64,000 bases of DNA, taken from Aquila chrysaetos chrysaetos (lineage: Eukaryota > Chordata > Aves > Accipitriformes > Accipitridae). The stretch is taken from assembly GCF_900496995.4 (NCBI RefSeq), contig NC_044014.1, positions 12,240,501-12,304,500 on the forward strand, in the 5' to 3' direction. Shown piece by piece: positions 1 through 13,995 of the stretch (position 1 is its first letter; each line of letters begins with the position of its first letter). Below the pieces are notes generated by a model. It worked only from the letters and a program-made list of their open reading frames with translations. It made no database searches and had not been told where the DNA came from. Position numbers and translations under genes: made by a program.

Positions 1-3000
1 TCTACTCTAATTACTGTGTCTCAGCAAGACTGTAAAAATAGTTTCAGATGGGGTATTTTAATTACTGCATTATTAAATTTTCACATAAATACAATCCAAG
101 CACTGGGAAATGGCAGTTTCAGACATCATCTGAATGGTCTTAAGGATCTGGATGCTGGGTACAGTTCTGCAACAGGCATCCTAACTGGCCTCAGGAAAAC
201 AAATTTCAGCATTATGTACTTCTGCTCCCATTGCCCCCTTAAAATGAGGTGGAGTCCCTCCCGAGACTGGCATTAGTCAAGCTGTATTCATTCATATTTG
301 TTAATACATCGCATCTCTTCCAGTGACAGGTACTTCAAGCCAGAAAAAATACAAGTGCCAACTGTGTCTTCAAAAAGCCTGTCAAGGGAAGGTGGACAGT
401 GTTCCTTTAGCCTTCATTATGAAAAATGAAAAAACATATGTTAAAGCTACACACAATACATCTAAGCAAAGTAATTTTCAAGCTATGCCCAAGGTTTGGG
501 TAACTGTGAACAAAAAAGACACCTAGCATTTTCCAGCTGCTATTTAGTGCCCCTGAACTTGCATGCTAATCTTTTTTCACCTCTACTTTTTTTGCTGCAC
601 TCTATGTATATTCTGGTATTCAGACTCTTCAGATTTTAAATCTCTACTGGAAGAAAAAAACCCCACATATATCTTACATTCCTTCTTTTTAAAAAGAAAA
701 TGTGAAAGCCTGGCGTGACTCCTTTCTCACCTTTTGTTAGCACAGGTTTCCTGCTTTCTTCTTGTCCCTGAGACAAAATCTCCTTCTCATTTTCTACCAG
801 TCTTCCAGTGTGAACTCCAACTCATTAGCTTTTGCTACAATCTCATTACTGTCATCAGATTTCACCTATGAATATGTCATACTCACTCCACATTTTAAAA
901 GTTGCTCTCAGTTTCTCACCTGAAACCATCCACTCCAACCACTCCTACCTAGCGGTTTACAGGATCCCACCCTCAGCAATACATATTCATTCAAAAAATG
1001 CCAAGACTGCTAATGGTTTTAAGAAGTCCCACCCTCCACCCATTGCAGGTCCCTCCTTTCATGCTTCACTCCTACTTCTGCAGTCAGTTTTCAGCACCAT
1101 CCCCTGCACTTACAACACTTAATCTTCGGCCCGCTCCTCCTCTTCCATTGCCATGTGTGTTCTTGGTATGAGAATTGCCCATAAGCATTGCTTTGGCTAG
1201 CCTCCTATAAATCATAAATACAATAGCTTTCCACTAGGAAACAGCCCTGCACCTATCTAGCCCTTTTTATTCTCAATCTGACATCCACAAGAAAACATTT
1301 TTACATTTTACTCACCTCAAATTTGCAATTGGGAGCAACTTTTTGGTGCTGTATGCAGACTATCTACCTCCTACTCTGCCCAAGACACCCACTACAGCAT
1401 CAAAGATTCAAGAAAGGAATGGGCTCTTCAGGGAGCAAGACCTCTGCTCCCTTGGGCTCCACCTCTCACACAAGGAAAGAAGACCAACTTCCCAACTCAC
1501 TCAGGTATGTGCATTTGATACACCATTCTCATTAGACTTGCACGTAAAAAAATATAGTTAAACATTTGAAGTTATAGTACTGGTATAGCAATAGTGGTGT
1601 GCCTAAGGATAAAAAGCAAGGCAAGTTTCATAGGGCATCTTTCCATGCTTTTTCATATAAAGTAACAATATGATCTAGCACATTCTCACACGACATTTCA
1701 TTTCACAGCATGGGGTTTTTTTGCTGTCTTTGCCACTTCACTCCTAAAAATGTCCACTCAGGATGTTTTTACTAAGAAGAGATGCTAGCTAACTTGATGC
1801 TTCAACCACCTGAGCAGCCACCAATTCCTTTCTAATCTCACCTTTTCCTTTAATACTATGTTGTTTTTATTTCTAAGCCATCAAATCTACAGCATCTCTA
1901 CACCTGCACCAGCACACAGTTTTCTCTTTCAGCTATGAAGCTGAAGCATTACTTCCATTCTACTTCAGTAACGTTACTTCTGAGCATTTCCAGCAAGGTT
2001 ACTGACATTCTGCATCTCTTTGAGACAGTCAGAACTTGCCTCATACCGTGCCCAAAAACAAGAAAAGAATGGAAATAAAAATGAAGCCCTGCAGCTGAAG
2101 TTTCAAGGGGATGGACAGGATTTTCCCAACACTCCCCAAAGTGATTGAGGCAACCAGCCCAGTCACATCAAGGCACAGCACAACCTCCCAGAAGGAATCT
2201 CTGTGCCTGATGACAGATGATCAGAAGACATTTCACAACATAAACTTCAAATGTATGGTATTATTTTCTTTCAGTATTAACTTATGGATAAAGACATAGT
2301 TGGATTCATGACACCACTATTGCTGCAAAACTAATAATGACCAGTGCACATACAGATCTTTAAATATTTTTCCTCAGCTACAAAGTACCAAACCCCTTAT
2401 TTATTGAAACAAACCATATTTAGAAGTTAAGATTATGATTTGTTTACAAACTGACAAACTCCATTGGTGAAAGAAAAACAGATTTTTATCAGTACTCTTC
2501 CTACTCTATTCTGACATTATAAACAGAAACATTGCCTCTTTATATTCTTTAATTTAATCACTCTCATTAAATGCTCAATCCAGACCACAAACTTGAGAAA
2601 GAATAGAAACCAACTACACTTTTTTTTTTTTTTAAACTCTGTATCTCACTTGTTCACTTTTGACTTCTACAAAGCTTAATTCATCCAACCTCCACCCTAA
2701 CCCCTGGGAGCATCTTGTACTTTCCAGCCATCTGGACTGTATTTACTTTACTGAGAAGAAAGTTAAATTTGTTCACGAACAAAGAAAATCCCCTTACTAT
2801 CTTCCCGTCTTGTCTGTACAGTTATTTTCTAAGTTCTTATTTTCTCAAAAAAATTATTGTGCCCTCTGGGGAGCTCGCACAGTCTTCCTTGTGACCTCTA
2901 CTGATGTCAGACAACTTCTTCATTTACCATTTTCTAGTGCTGCCTTTTTTCTTTTTAAAAAGTGAAATTACTATTTTTCCCCTCAGTTTCCACCTTCTCT

Positions 3001-3587
3001 TCATAAAAGCCCTTACAAACAGCACAGTAGCAATTGCACCAAAGTGTTTATTTAGAAAGCAAAAAGTGACAATTTTGCAAATAAAATGAACTATTGCCAA
3101 ACTAAGATCAGAGACAAATTCAAAAGGAATATAGACAAACATTTATTTTTGAAGTTGTACTCATTTTGATGGTGTCCCTCCCTCCCCCAGTAGCTCACTG
3201 CTAGTGCAGGACTGCTGCATCTCCGTTCCTCCACCTTTCATCAAAATATCCATGCTGCAACTCCCCTCCCAACACTGCAGATACAAACGTGCTAAAGATG
3301 ACTTGCAGAAAAAGTGAAAACTGCAGAAGACAAGCAACTACCTCAAACTGGTTTTTACTTTTAACCACATGTTCTTAAAATCTGATAAAAGTAGGTGGGT
3401 TTTATCTGAGCTGTTGTATAAGGCTTCCCTTTTAGTGCGTTTTATAACCCTATTTTTCAAGGCAAACCATCTCTTTTGATCACAGGTAGTCAACTATAGC
3501 TTATCATTAAAAGCTATTTTGCAGCTTTATTCTACTCCACTTGACATGCACCAGAAATCTGCATCAAGTTTCAATGAAAGCCAGACT

Positions 3588-3765
3588 GGCCCCTTTGTTA
3601 CAGAGAAAATTAATGAAAGCAATGTGCAATGCATGACATGCAGCTAACTTTTTAATTAGGAATTGAAGATTCCCGATGCTTTGTGATGCTTGACTCAAAC
3701 ATCTGATTAATTTCAAAACTTAATTCAGTTTAATGAGCTAATTTAATACCTGTGATAAGGGAAAA
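3588..3765. promoter_or_regulatory. Candidate conserved enhancer-like block
   Basis: Dense homeodomain cores (TAAT/ATTA, including TTTTTAATTAGG and TGATTAATTT) occur together with a SOX-type CCTTTGTT near the left end. The block has the non-repetitive, low-CpG composition typical of vertebrate conserved non-coding elements. No alignment was available, so conservation is inferred from texture only. Confidence 0.25.
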
Positions 3766-6374
3766 ACACCAACGTAGAACTACACTGTACCATAAATTAG
3801 AAAACAAGTACTAGAAGAAAAATACCTTTCTAGAGGGATAATTGCTTAAAGAGAACTACCTGCTGTTGTTTATTTTCAGGTTGAACCTCTGAATTTAATT
3901 CAAAGAAGTGACCCTCCAGAGGCATAATGATTTTTAATGATCACATCAAGTATCTTCTTGTTTTTTCAATGGCTCTTCTGCAATACCAAGGAGTAGAAGT
4001 TCAATCACAAATGTGCAGGAGGCTTCACACAACAACCACCGTAAATTCATTAGAGTAAGAAATACACAGTACAGAGATAACAATTACATTTTTAATTCAT
4101 GGAACATGTCTATGTGAAAAAATAACTACTGAAATAACTCACCCAAATACCACCACATATGAAATAACGCAAAACAGATTTTGCGTAAAGCTCTGTGGCC
4201 ACACAAATGGTTGGACCAGAATAATTAAGGGCACAAAGCTGGGGCAGAAACACTTCCCTTGCTAACATTTACCTCTTCCATATCCATGAAATGAGGACTT
4301 AATGCAACATTAACAAAACCAAACATTCTGCAGTTGCCAGTTTCTAGACTGATTCAACGTTATTCCTTCCCAGTTTTTTGCCTCCTCATCTCCAAAACCC
4401 ACAAAGGACCATCAGTATAAATAAACACGTTATTACATTTAGCTGAAGCATAGTGAAGATGCAACACATCTCTGCCTTAGGGAAGCACTGCCAAATTATT
4501 TATCAGAAACAAAACACCAGGAGATCTGTTACCAGTTGAGCAATACCTCCACTAACAACGACTTTTTTTTCGCCCCTTTATGTGATTTCAAGCTGTTCAA
4601 ATTTTCCCCAGAATTTGTAATATTTTTTTTTCTTTTAGAAGTGAAGACATGGACAATAATTAGGCAACTGAACTTCCTTTTCTTGAGACACAAGCTGAAC
4701 ATTTCATGCAAGCTACTAAATATAAGTTTTACTTCCAGCAAGGGCAACTCCTCACAGCTTAATCAAAGGAATAGCAATCACAGCCTAATGGGCTCTGTTC
4801 TCTAGAGCATCTGAGTTGGCAAATGATCAGCAAGAGAAGATTCACTGCAGAGAAGTGAGGACCAATATATTTGCACTTAGTGTGCATCAATTTGATTTTA
4901 CATGTTTCTAACAGAGGGAACATGAAGCGACTTGATTCTCAGTCCACAGTTATGGTATGAAATCAGTTTCTAAGGAAACAGGGCAGAATCCGAGGGAACA
5001 AAATTTCTGGGTTTGTGCTGCTTCTGTAGCAAATGGCATCATCTGCAGAAGGTGCATGTAGCAAAATGCCTCCAAACCAATTAAGGAATTGAATTTTGAG
5101 CATCCTGAACTAGCAATTTAACTAGCAACCTCACTGGCGAGGCACACCCATCCATTTCAGGAGGGAGAGCACAGAGGTGTAAGAAGGATGCACGCCTGCT
5201 CACCACCAGTACCAGCCTACTCCTCTCAACAGTGCAGGGACACTAAAAATAACCTGTAATACAGTTGGCACTTACTATGGTCTGCTCGTTCATGTACGCC
5301 ACAGTTCCCCTATGACTTTTTAAAAATCCAACTGCCCACATCTCATGGTTCCTCTTTCAGAGGGAAAACAAATTTTTAACCAGTGAGGCAGCAAACATTT
5401 CTTTCTTTCCAAGAACTCAAAGAGGGCCAGGTAAAAGGTGCTGATTTTCAGGATTTTCCACACCATGAACCCCAAGCGGGTTCCTCTGCTCCGATGAGTA
5501 CTGGACTTCGGAGGGGGTCCCCCCGAGCCTCTCCACCAGTGGAGCTGAAGACATGGGGCTGCTTCAGATGCTCTCCCCAGCCAGTGCTGCACCCCACGTG
5601 CAGGGATCGCAGTCAGGATGCAGGCAGACCCAAAGGGCAGCTATACCAGGGAACTCCACAAGATTGGTTCCTCCGAGCCAAAATAATCAGAATTCTTTGG
5701 AGAATTTAAAACTTCATAAGTACGTGGTGCACTTCCAAAACTTTGAAATGAAACATTCCTTCTACCAACCAGCCACATAACCCACTGCTTAGCAGTGGAA
5801 GTTGCAATGTGTGTACGTATCTGCAAGAGGCATAACAAGTCTTGTTATCCATCACTCTCACAATAGAGCAGTAGTTTCTCTCTGGGGATACAAAGGGTTT
5901 TAAAGAAAAAAAAGTTATCTTAAGCACACATTTCCAAATAAATCCAGGTCTCCTTTACATTCAAGAAAAACTGAACCGTGAATTGAAGATAAAATCTTTC
6001 TAAAGCAGTTTCAATACAGGTGTTCGAGTGAGCTAATTTCGGCTCCAGAGAGAATGCTCCACAGTTTGCATATGTGCTGCGTTGGTTTGGGCAGGGACAA
6101 TTCTTTTTGCACAGCTGTCGCTTTCAAAAGGAAAAGCCAATGCAACTCAAAACACCAGTATTAAGAGCCTACTACCAAAAGTGTTTGCCTGAAGGCCAGC
6201 AGCCCAGAGATAACAGCCCAGGCCTAAAATCCCAGATACGTTACCACAGCCCAGGATATTACTTTGCTATGCTATTCCACTGCAGACTGCACGTCAATAC
6301 CCATCTCTATCTATAAATTAATGGAACCTATTTTCAGCACAAAAGCTTCAAAATAAGTCCTTCTGACCAACCTC

Positions 6375-6570
6375 CCAAATTAATTATGCAAATGCTGTAT
6401 GAAAGTGCACAGATCATTATTACTTCAAATTTTTAAACCCTTGCACAGATACTCTGAAAGGAAAAGAAAGTAAATGCCTAATTATACACATTGAATAATC
6501 CAGATAATGGCCTGTCACATGCATCACGCTGAATGCAAATCAGAATAATGGTTTTATCTGTAAACACAAT
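6375..6570. promoter_or_regulatory. Candidate regulatory block with two octamer motifs
   Basis: Two perfect POU octamers ATGCAAAT, at 6386-6393 and 6533-6540, lie in a block also holding several TAAT/ATTA cores and GATAATGG. The texture resembles a conserved enhancer, but conservation was not tested. Confidence 0.3.
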
Positions 6571-6647
6571 GTGGAAACGTCAAATAACTTTGATCTCATC
6601 TTTGGCAAGAACACGCTTCTTTAAGATACCATTATGTATTCAATGGG

Positions 6648-6665
6648 ATATATATATATATATAT
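6648..6665. repeat. (AT)n microsatellite
   Basis: Alternating AT of about nine units in GGGATATATATATATATATATT. Confidence 0.85.
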
Positions 6666-7125
6666 TTAGCATTTTTTTCATGTTGAGTTTCAAAGCCTTT
6701 CCTTACAAAACTTACTCTATAAGATATTCCAATAGAGATGAATAATCGTATTTCCCCAAACAGAAGAACACTGCCACTTATTGCCTTGCTAAAAACAGTA
6801 GAAGCAACAATACTTTGTTTCCTTGAATGACAATAATGCAGTAAAGTGTGATTGTTTTTGTATTCAAAATGTCCATAAAGGCTGTACTCAAAAATTCCTG
6901 TGCTGAGGGGCACTTATCGCTTCAGAGAGAGGAAGAAAGGCATACCCACAGCAAGTAGCTAACCTCCTAATGCCTGCTGTGGAAATGAGTCCCTAACAGG
7001 CACTCCAGGCATGTTTAGCAGGTAGGGTTTTCTTCATTTCAGACTACATCTTTCTTACACAGCAAAAACCACGCAGAAATCGAGAGAAGGGCTAAAACTG
7101 AACAGGTAGAAGCAGATAAGAATGC

Positions 7126-7130
7126 CCAGG
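7126..7130. repeat. Target-site duplication, left copy
   Basis: CCAGG directly before the LTR; the identical copy follows at 7723-7727. Confidence 0.85.
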
Positions 7131-7722
7131 TGTCATGATTTAACCCCAGCCAGCAACTAAGCACCACACAGCTGCTTGCTAACTCCCCCCCGGTGGGATG
7201 GGGGAGAGAATCAGAACAGTAAAAGTGAGAAAGCTTGTGCGTTGAGATAAAGACAGTTTAAAAGGTAAAGCAAAAGCCACATGCACAAGCAAAACAAAAC
7301 AAGGAATTCATTTACTGCTTCCCATCGGCAGGCAGGTGTTCAGCCATCTCCAGGAAAGCAGGGCTCCATCACACATAACAGTTACTTGGGAAGACAAACA
7401 CCACCTCTCTGAACGTTCCCCCCTTCCTTCTTCTTCCCCCAGCATTATATGCTGAGCATGACATCATACGGTCTGGGATATCCCTTTGGTCAGTTGGGGT
7501 CAGCTGTCCCAGCTGTGCCCCTCCCAACTTTTTGTGCCCCCCCAGCCTACTTGCTGGTGGGGTGGGGTAAGAAGCAGGAAAGGCCTTGACTCTGTAAGCA
7601 CTGCTCAGCAACAGCTAAAACATCCCTGCATTATCAACATTGTTTCCAGCACAAATCCAAAACATAGCCCCATAGTAGCTACTGTGAAGAAAATTAAATC
7701 TGTCCCAGCCAAAACCAGCACA
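7131..7722 (-). mobile_element. Solo LTR of an avian endogenous retrovirus
   Basis: A 592-bp solo LTR on the minus strand, where it opens TGTGCTGGTTTTGGCTGGG and ends ...GGTTAAATCATGACA, giving TG...CA termini. I recognise it as the LTR family common in neoavian genomes with the TGTCCTGGTTTCAGCTGGG-type start. A TATA-like ATATAA lies at 7450-7445 on the minus strand. Both sides carry a 5-bp target-site duplication, CCAGG (7126-7130 and 7723-7727), which fits an ERVL-type element. No internal retroviral region is present, so it arose by LTR-LTR recombination. It lies in the same orientation as the putative ADD3 transcript. Confidence 0.9.
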
Positions 7723-7727
7723 CCAGG
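7723..7727. repeat. Target-site duplication, right copy
   Basis: CCAGG directly after the LTR, matching 7126-7130. Confidence 0.85.
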
Positions 7728-10700
7728 TTAGACATGCGAGGGAGGCAGCAGGAATCACTGCCATCCTCTTCATGTCTGGTACTAGAGAAATTCTTTATAC
7801 CACTGCCCATTCTACAAAGCCAAATTTCAGCATTTGTTAAAACACATTTCAAGACAGTACTATTAAGGGGAGATTAGGCTTTAAAGGAGACAGTTCCACC
7901 ACTCAAGAAATTTAGGCTATCAGTTGGAAAAGAACAAATAAAGAATTTCAGTGGCTACATGATGACAGTAGCTATTTCAGGAATAAATGCAACAAAAATG
8001 TCTGTCTGTTGTATGGCACAGCAGTGTTTGCTTCCTCCCCCCAGGCTTTGCCTTCTAAGACCTTTTGCCACTTACAGGTAAAACACAAGATACTAAATTT
8101 CATGTTGAGATTATACTACTTCTAAGATATGAAGAAATTCTATAAAAATAACAATACAGGAAAATAAATGCTCAACTTCTTAAATGATAGAAAATGAACA
8201 GATTTAGGGGTCAGTCCAATGAAAATATTGCTGCTGCACAGTTTTGCCTGGTTGAATCACCACGTTGAGTAAAAAGACAGATCCTGTCAGATATTGCTGC
8301 AACAGCTACTATAACAAAGTTTACTGGCGCAATCCTTGTTTGTCATTCACCATAGGGATCCCAGTTTTCCAAAGGGGAAAAGGAAAAAAAAAAAACCGGG
8401 ACCATTAACACTATACCTAAGTGTTACAGTCAGCTTACAGAAGATGTAAACAAGAACAATACCCAAATTTACTTACATTCAGAAGACAAATCCCTACTTT
8501 GATGAATGCCTGGACCATGCAAAAGTTCAGAAGATTGCTCAATTAGTTTAACTTATTTTGCCAAAAGCAAAAGCAAATTCTTACATTTCTACTCTGGAAG
8601 AAACTTCATTTCACAATACACAGGTCAAGCTTTCTCGAAAATAGAAGTTATCAGGGTATAAGAACATGACCAGTTAACCTTACTTTCCCCTTCAGAAATC
8701 AAGGGGTTTTCTTTTTTTCCTCAGTTGAGATGGAACATTATTTGCAACTTAGTCAAACTGACTCACTTCCACAGGCTTCTCCAGCACACTTCTAACAAAG
8801 CCCTTTTGGGATGGATTGTTTTTCCTCCTTCAAAACCGTAAGTTGAAATGATACTCAAGTGTAGAGTTAGAACAGTACAAATGTAAATTATTGCTATGCA
8901 AAAAGGATGCTATTTAGTTTTATATGTTTCTCCCTCAAGAAAGTAAAGATTACACCTCATTTGGTTTCAATTCCCCCCTCCCAGCTCTTGCAAAGTTAAA
9001 TCAAACCATGCCATCCCCCTCCTCACCTCTCAGTAGCTGCCCTTCTAACAAGATCCTCAACTTCGGCTAAGGGCATTTATTGTACACACTTAGATCCCAA
9101 CAAAAATTACTTTAAAAAAGGGAAGACGACATGCGCTGATCAAACAGAGCACTACATAAAGCAGTGATGCAAGACTGCACGAGGTATATGTCGACGGCCA
9201 GCAGAATTAATCCAAGTCCAGGTCTAAAACAAAACAGTACTACAGAAGTGTAAGATTTCCTGGGCATGTGCACCTCAGTCAATTTACACAATCTTTGCAA
9301 CTCATTTGCTTCCACTGCTAAACTCAAGAAACAAAATAAATAGTCACTTTTATATGCGGCTTCTACAACACTGCCACATCAAGAACTTGTACATCAAATT
9401 CAGTTAGAAAAGAAAGCAAAACTAGGATAGAATTGACATCTTCAACTTGAGTCCAACTGTTGAATGTTTTAATGATTCAAGTCTAATCTTGAGGTTTTAT
9501 CTAAGCTTTTCTTTTTACTCTTTTATAGTAATATTTGCCTATTCAGATTGGGTTTGGAAATGTAAACAGACTTGTTACCTAGTTAAACAGAAATCCTATC
9601 CACTGTAGCATTTTATTAAGTCAATACACTACTTCACACACCATCTGTATTCTTCCCTCACTGTCTTCCCAGCCATCCGCCCCTTCCTCACTTCCATTCA
9701 ACAAACTCTTGTTGCTGGTTCCATTTCTGTTCAGCAAAATGCACAAGTTTGTGTCTTTGTATGAAAACAACCATAACTGCTTGACAAACACCTTAGGAAT
9801 TGCAAGTTGTGATATCATAACATCTCACAAACTTTCACCTGAGTTTGCATCAACCTATAGGCTTACTAGCAAAGTGCAGTCATGTACTCAAGTTTCCTGT
9901 TTCAATATTTCCCCCCTTCCTTTTTAAGCAAGATTATTCTCAGCCTTAGAAACAGGAAGTCATTAAGTTCAAAATGTTTATACTAAATGAAAACATACAT
10001 ATTGGCATGACTGCTATCCAGTGACTATTGGGTGGTCTCAACCTGAATCTACTTTCTGACCAGCAAGAGCTTCCCTTGGAGAAATTATCAAAGCACTGCC
10101 TCAGAGACCAAGGATTGGAAAGGTATAACCTATCAGCTATTATAATTATGGTTCAGGATTTTTTACATTTTTTTAAAAAGACTTTAACATACCCACAAAA
10201 ACCTCCCAAACATCTGTTTTCAGTAAGTATTTAAATAAATGTTTTCCCCAAATTATATCACAAATTGGCTAGTACTGTATGTTTCTTGGGCTGAGGTCAG
10301 TAATGAGCATTGGTACAGCACCTTTGTTGCAGTCACTCCCATACTTATTTGTGCTAGAGAGTGGTTGAAGAGGGAAATTCATAGCCCGCTGCCATCCTCC
10401 ACTGATAACCAGATAATCTGAACATCGTCTGCACATGCCTGTGATCAGCATCTCCAACATGCCAACTTCTGGTCATACTGTTCTTATTCATAAACTCCTA
10501 AACCATTTCAAGTTTCCTCTTAAATTTGGTAAGCATAAAAAAAATAAAAATCTTCAATTTAGTACTTTGATAATACTACATTAACTGGTGGCCCACAAAG
10601 ATTTCCCATACACAGAACATCTGACTATAACTCTCCCCAGACTAAGAGAAAAATCTGTCACTCGTAATTCGAGTTTATTGTCATACTAATCCCAATTTAC

Positions 10701-13000
10701 TACAGCTCGCCTTTTGCGGATATAAATTAGATTCCAGGAGAAATCAAACTCCAGTCCATCAGCACAAATTTTCAATTGCTTTTTCAACACCATCTGTCCT
10801 TATTACAGGAAAATATACTTCCTCCCAACCTCAAGATTTTAATTATTAAATAGTATTTGGAAGAAGTGAAGAACTCTCTTCTCAGAAGGGAGCTGCAAAG
10901 CAGTTCCTCAGTATTCATGAGCACTTTCAGGGAACTTGAATGCTCCTCCAGCACGCCCACTTGCTTCCCGTGAACAAGCAGTGTTCAGAATTATCTGGAG
11001 AGGTCTTCCAAAGTGCTGAGAACATGATTTCTGTGCATTTTGATGCTCTATGAATCACCAGGAACAGAACATGAAGCCAAGAAACAGTAAAACATGCACA
11101 CGTACAAACAACAAATAAGAGCTGCTAAGACTAATATTAGACCTACCAAAGTATATCCTGAACGTATCAGGAAAAGACCAACAGGAACGTACACATTATG
11201 CCACTGCCACATGAAACTCTCTACTTTTGTTTGGACCCACAGATCAATACAAATGTCAGGAATTAATAAAGCTAGCAGTACAGATCAGATCTCCAGAGAC
11301 CAGCCACATCTGTTCAGCAATGCCAAGCTGCCAGCTGGATAGAGTCCCAAAGGCCTTTAAAGGGTCATCGTGCACAGCAAAAGCTTGTACTCCGCTAAAA
11401 ACCTTTTAGCCTAGCAACTAAAAAGGTAATAGGTATTCTGTTAATTACATTAAGTAATTAAGTCATGTTTAGCTCTGTTAATTAGGATGCCTAATTTTAA
11501 AAGGTCTAACAGCCACAGTATTTAAATTCCTGTTTTGTTCTGGTATTGCAACAAAAATCTACCCTAACCACTGCCATTCTCATGACTGAATAAAAAAAAA
11601 AAAAAATGTATGCTGTTAACAGATAAGCTAATCAGTTGAAATGGAAAGAGTCAGAGAAAGTATTACTTGTTGAATACTGCATATTCTAAGCAACTTTAAT
11701 GTATATATAATCAATTAAAAAATCCCAAATGAAAGACACCCTGGATCTCAGATGAGACTGTTAACCACACAAGGGTATTTAATCTAGGTACAAATTGTTA
11801 AAACATCCTTTCCTTGTGCATGTTTAATCGGAGCCTGTTAAGGGAAGAAATAAACCCTACAGTAGATGACACTTGCCTCCCTCCCCAGTATGTCCCTCAC
11901 TGACACACAAGGTCTTGCAGGGCATAAAAGCTCCCATCAAGTTTTTGGCACAAGAAGCTATTTCCAAATTAACTATCTACTGATGTATATGGAAATTGCT
12001 CCTTCCAAATGTCTCAAAATCAGGAGTACAGTACCACACATGCTCGATTGAACACTGCTTCATCTACAGCTTTTTCCACAGCTGCAGGTGGCCCAACTTT
12101 CATGTGGGAAAGACATGGCTGACACCCTTGAATACCTTGGTAGGCATGTGCTGAAGAGATCTGTTGTTTAGGATTACAACAGCCAAAACCTCACTGCATA
12201 GCTCCCCTTGCTCTGAGGGCATCACAGCCCAATACTCTTAATTACAGGAAATCATGCCTCTGATGTTCACAAGGTATTTCCAATTCTTACCTTTTGGCTG
12301 TTTCCCAAGTTGAACCCAAAGGGTGAATCCAAGCTGGACCTCTTCACAAGCCCCACAGACAGCTTGTCTTGTAAGCAAAGAAGCCACTTTTAAAGAGCAT
12401 AATTAAGATCAACCTGCTGAAATTAGTCTGAACAATTCATGCAAACAACTGCTATGCAGTCTGTTTTATTAAAAGCAAGTCATTGCTCCCAAATTTTACT
12501 CATAGCAGTGAGCAGTACCAGGGGTTTGCTACCAGCCCTAAAATGTGCCATGTTTGTGAAGGTTTGTCACTGCACAGTATTGCTCTTTCTGACCTCATGC
12601 AACGCTTTAGGAGGGCTACCAGCATCGCAGGGCCACTACAGGATGTGGGACACTACCCGTGAAGGCACCTGGAACTATTAGCCCCCATTCGATTAGCAAT
12701 TTGGCCACTAATTTTATATCCCTTTAAGCAGGGCTTATTAACCACACTACACAGTACCCCAGACCGCCCATCTGGAAATGCAGATGTCATCTGCTCACCT
12801 TTGTAATCTGCTGTAAGGTTTTTCAGATGAAGATGTATTTCATCTTGTGGTGCTATATAAATAAACAAAGTATTATAAACAATCATTTTTATCTGACTGC
12901 GTTATGTCATATGGTTTGCTTTCTTTATGAAAGAAAACACATACATAAAGTGCAACCAGATGCTGTTGGCAGAGAATCGATTTAATATGGACTTATTTCT
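7728..13000 (-). other. ADD3: Putative ADD3 intron 1, second segment
   Basis: AT-rich with no recognisable genes or repeats apart from short A/T runs. It contains a candidate conserved homeodomain-rich block at 11400-11530. Confidence 0.55.
11400..11530. promoter_or_regulatory. Candidate conserved homeodomain-rich block
   Basis: Within about 70 bp there are several TTAATTA/TAATTA-type cores (GTTAATTACATTAAGTAATT, TTAATTAGG, CCTAATTTT), a typical enhancer texture. Conservation was not tested. Confidence 0.28.
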
Positions 13001-13044
13001 AAAAACATGATTACAGATGTGGCCTACATCTTGAACCCCATGTT

Positions 13045-13995
13045 TAAGGAAAAATTCTCTCTATGTATAATCATTTCACTTGTCTTCTATATTTTCTCTA
13101 AGTCTCTTAACTCACAAAAAAATGTTTCCTAGAACTAAAAAAGTTACACACCCTCCCCTTTCATACACCTACCACAAAAATAATTCAAGTATACCCTTAT
13201 CAAAGAAAAACTGAACATGTTACTGAAGAAACACTGATTTGTAGCAGCTCATTGCTATACCAGCTCTCAGAAGGCAACATTGCAGGTTAGAACTAACTCT
13301 AGACTAAGCTTCTTTACTACAAACAATGCTTACCTAGGACTGCACCTGATTTGTAATTTGATTTTCAAAGTACAAAAATAGTTATTACAACTCTGCCCGC
13401 AGGATTGGAGAAACTTAAGACACTTTAATCAATTATTTTTAGTGTTTTGAGAAAGAAAAAAAAAAAAAAATCAAGTTATATATACCCAAGTTTTTGATCA
13501 CTATTGTCTTTAAAATCTCTTACCAATTTCTAGAGCTCTCAGTAAGGTAACTCAAATATATGATAAAGATTTAATTGGTGTGCTCTAGCATTGCTTAGAA
13601 CATAAAAGTTAGTTTAATTCTGATAAAACCCTGAGCAATCAACAAAATGAATAGAAATAAGTAAGTTTTAAATTAAAAATTAGTAAGGTCTGAATAAGAA
13701 TTTTCATGCTTACTGATTTATAAAATCCTATCAATTTACCTCAAGAAAGTTTGAATAAAACTCTTTGCAACAGGATAGAAAAAGCACAGAAAGACTGACT
13801 GCATCATTCCACATCTAAACCCAGAAGCTTTTTACCATATTTGATATCCAGGTATTGAAATATTTAAGAACAGTCCTCTTAACAAGTGCACTCCTGAACT
13901 AGATCAGACAAGCTCATATTCATATGAATAGAGAATTTACTGTTTAAGAAAAATTCTCTCTAGATAGAATCATTTTACTTTCACTCTACATTCAT
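13045..13995. repeat. Pair of diverged direct repeats
   Basis: Two stretches of about 50 bp, at 13045-13095 and 13943-13995, share GTTTAAG(g)AAAAATTCTC, then TCTA..TA.AATCATTT and .ACTT..C.TCTA.ATT. They are roughly 80% alike and about 900 bp apart. The pair is either an old local duplication or two fragments of an unrecognised ancient repeat. Confidence 0.5.

Larger units (their letters stand above)
1..7125 (-). other. ADD3: Putative ADD3 intron 1, left segment
   Basis: AT-rich sequence without recognisable genes. Open frames are short and have no recognisable domains. It holds a T run (about 2621-2634), candidate conserved blocks at 3588-3765 and 6375-6570, and an (AT)n run at 6648-6665. 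Confidence 0.6.
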
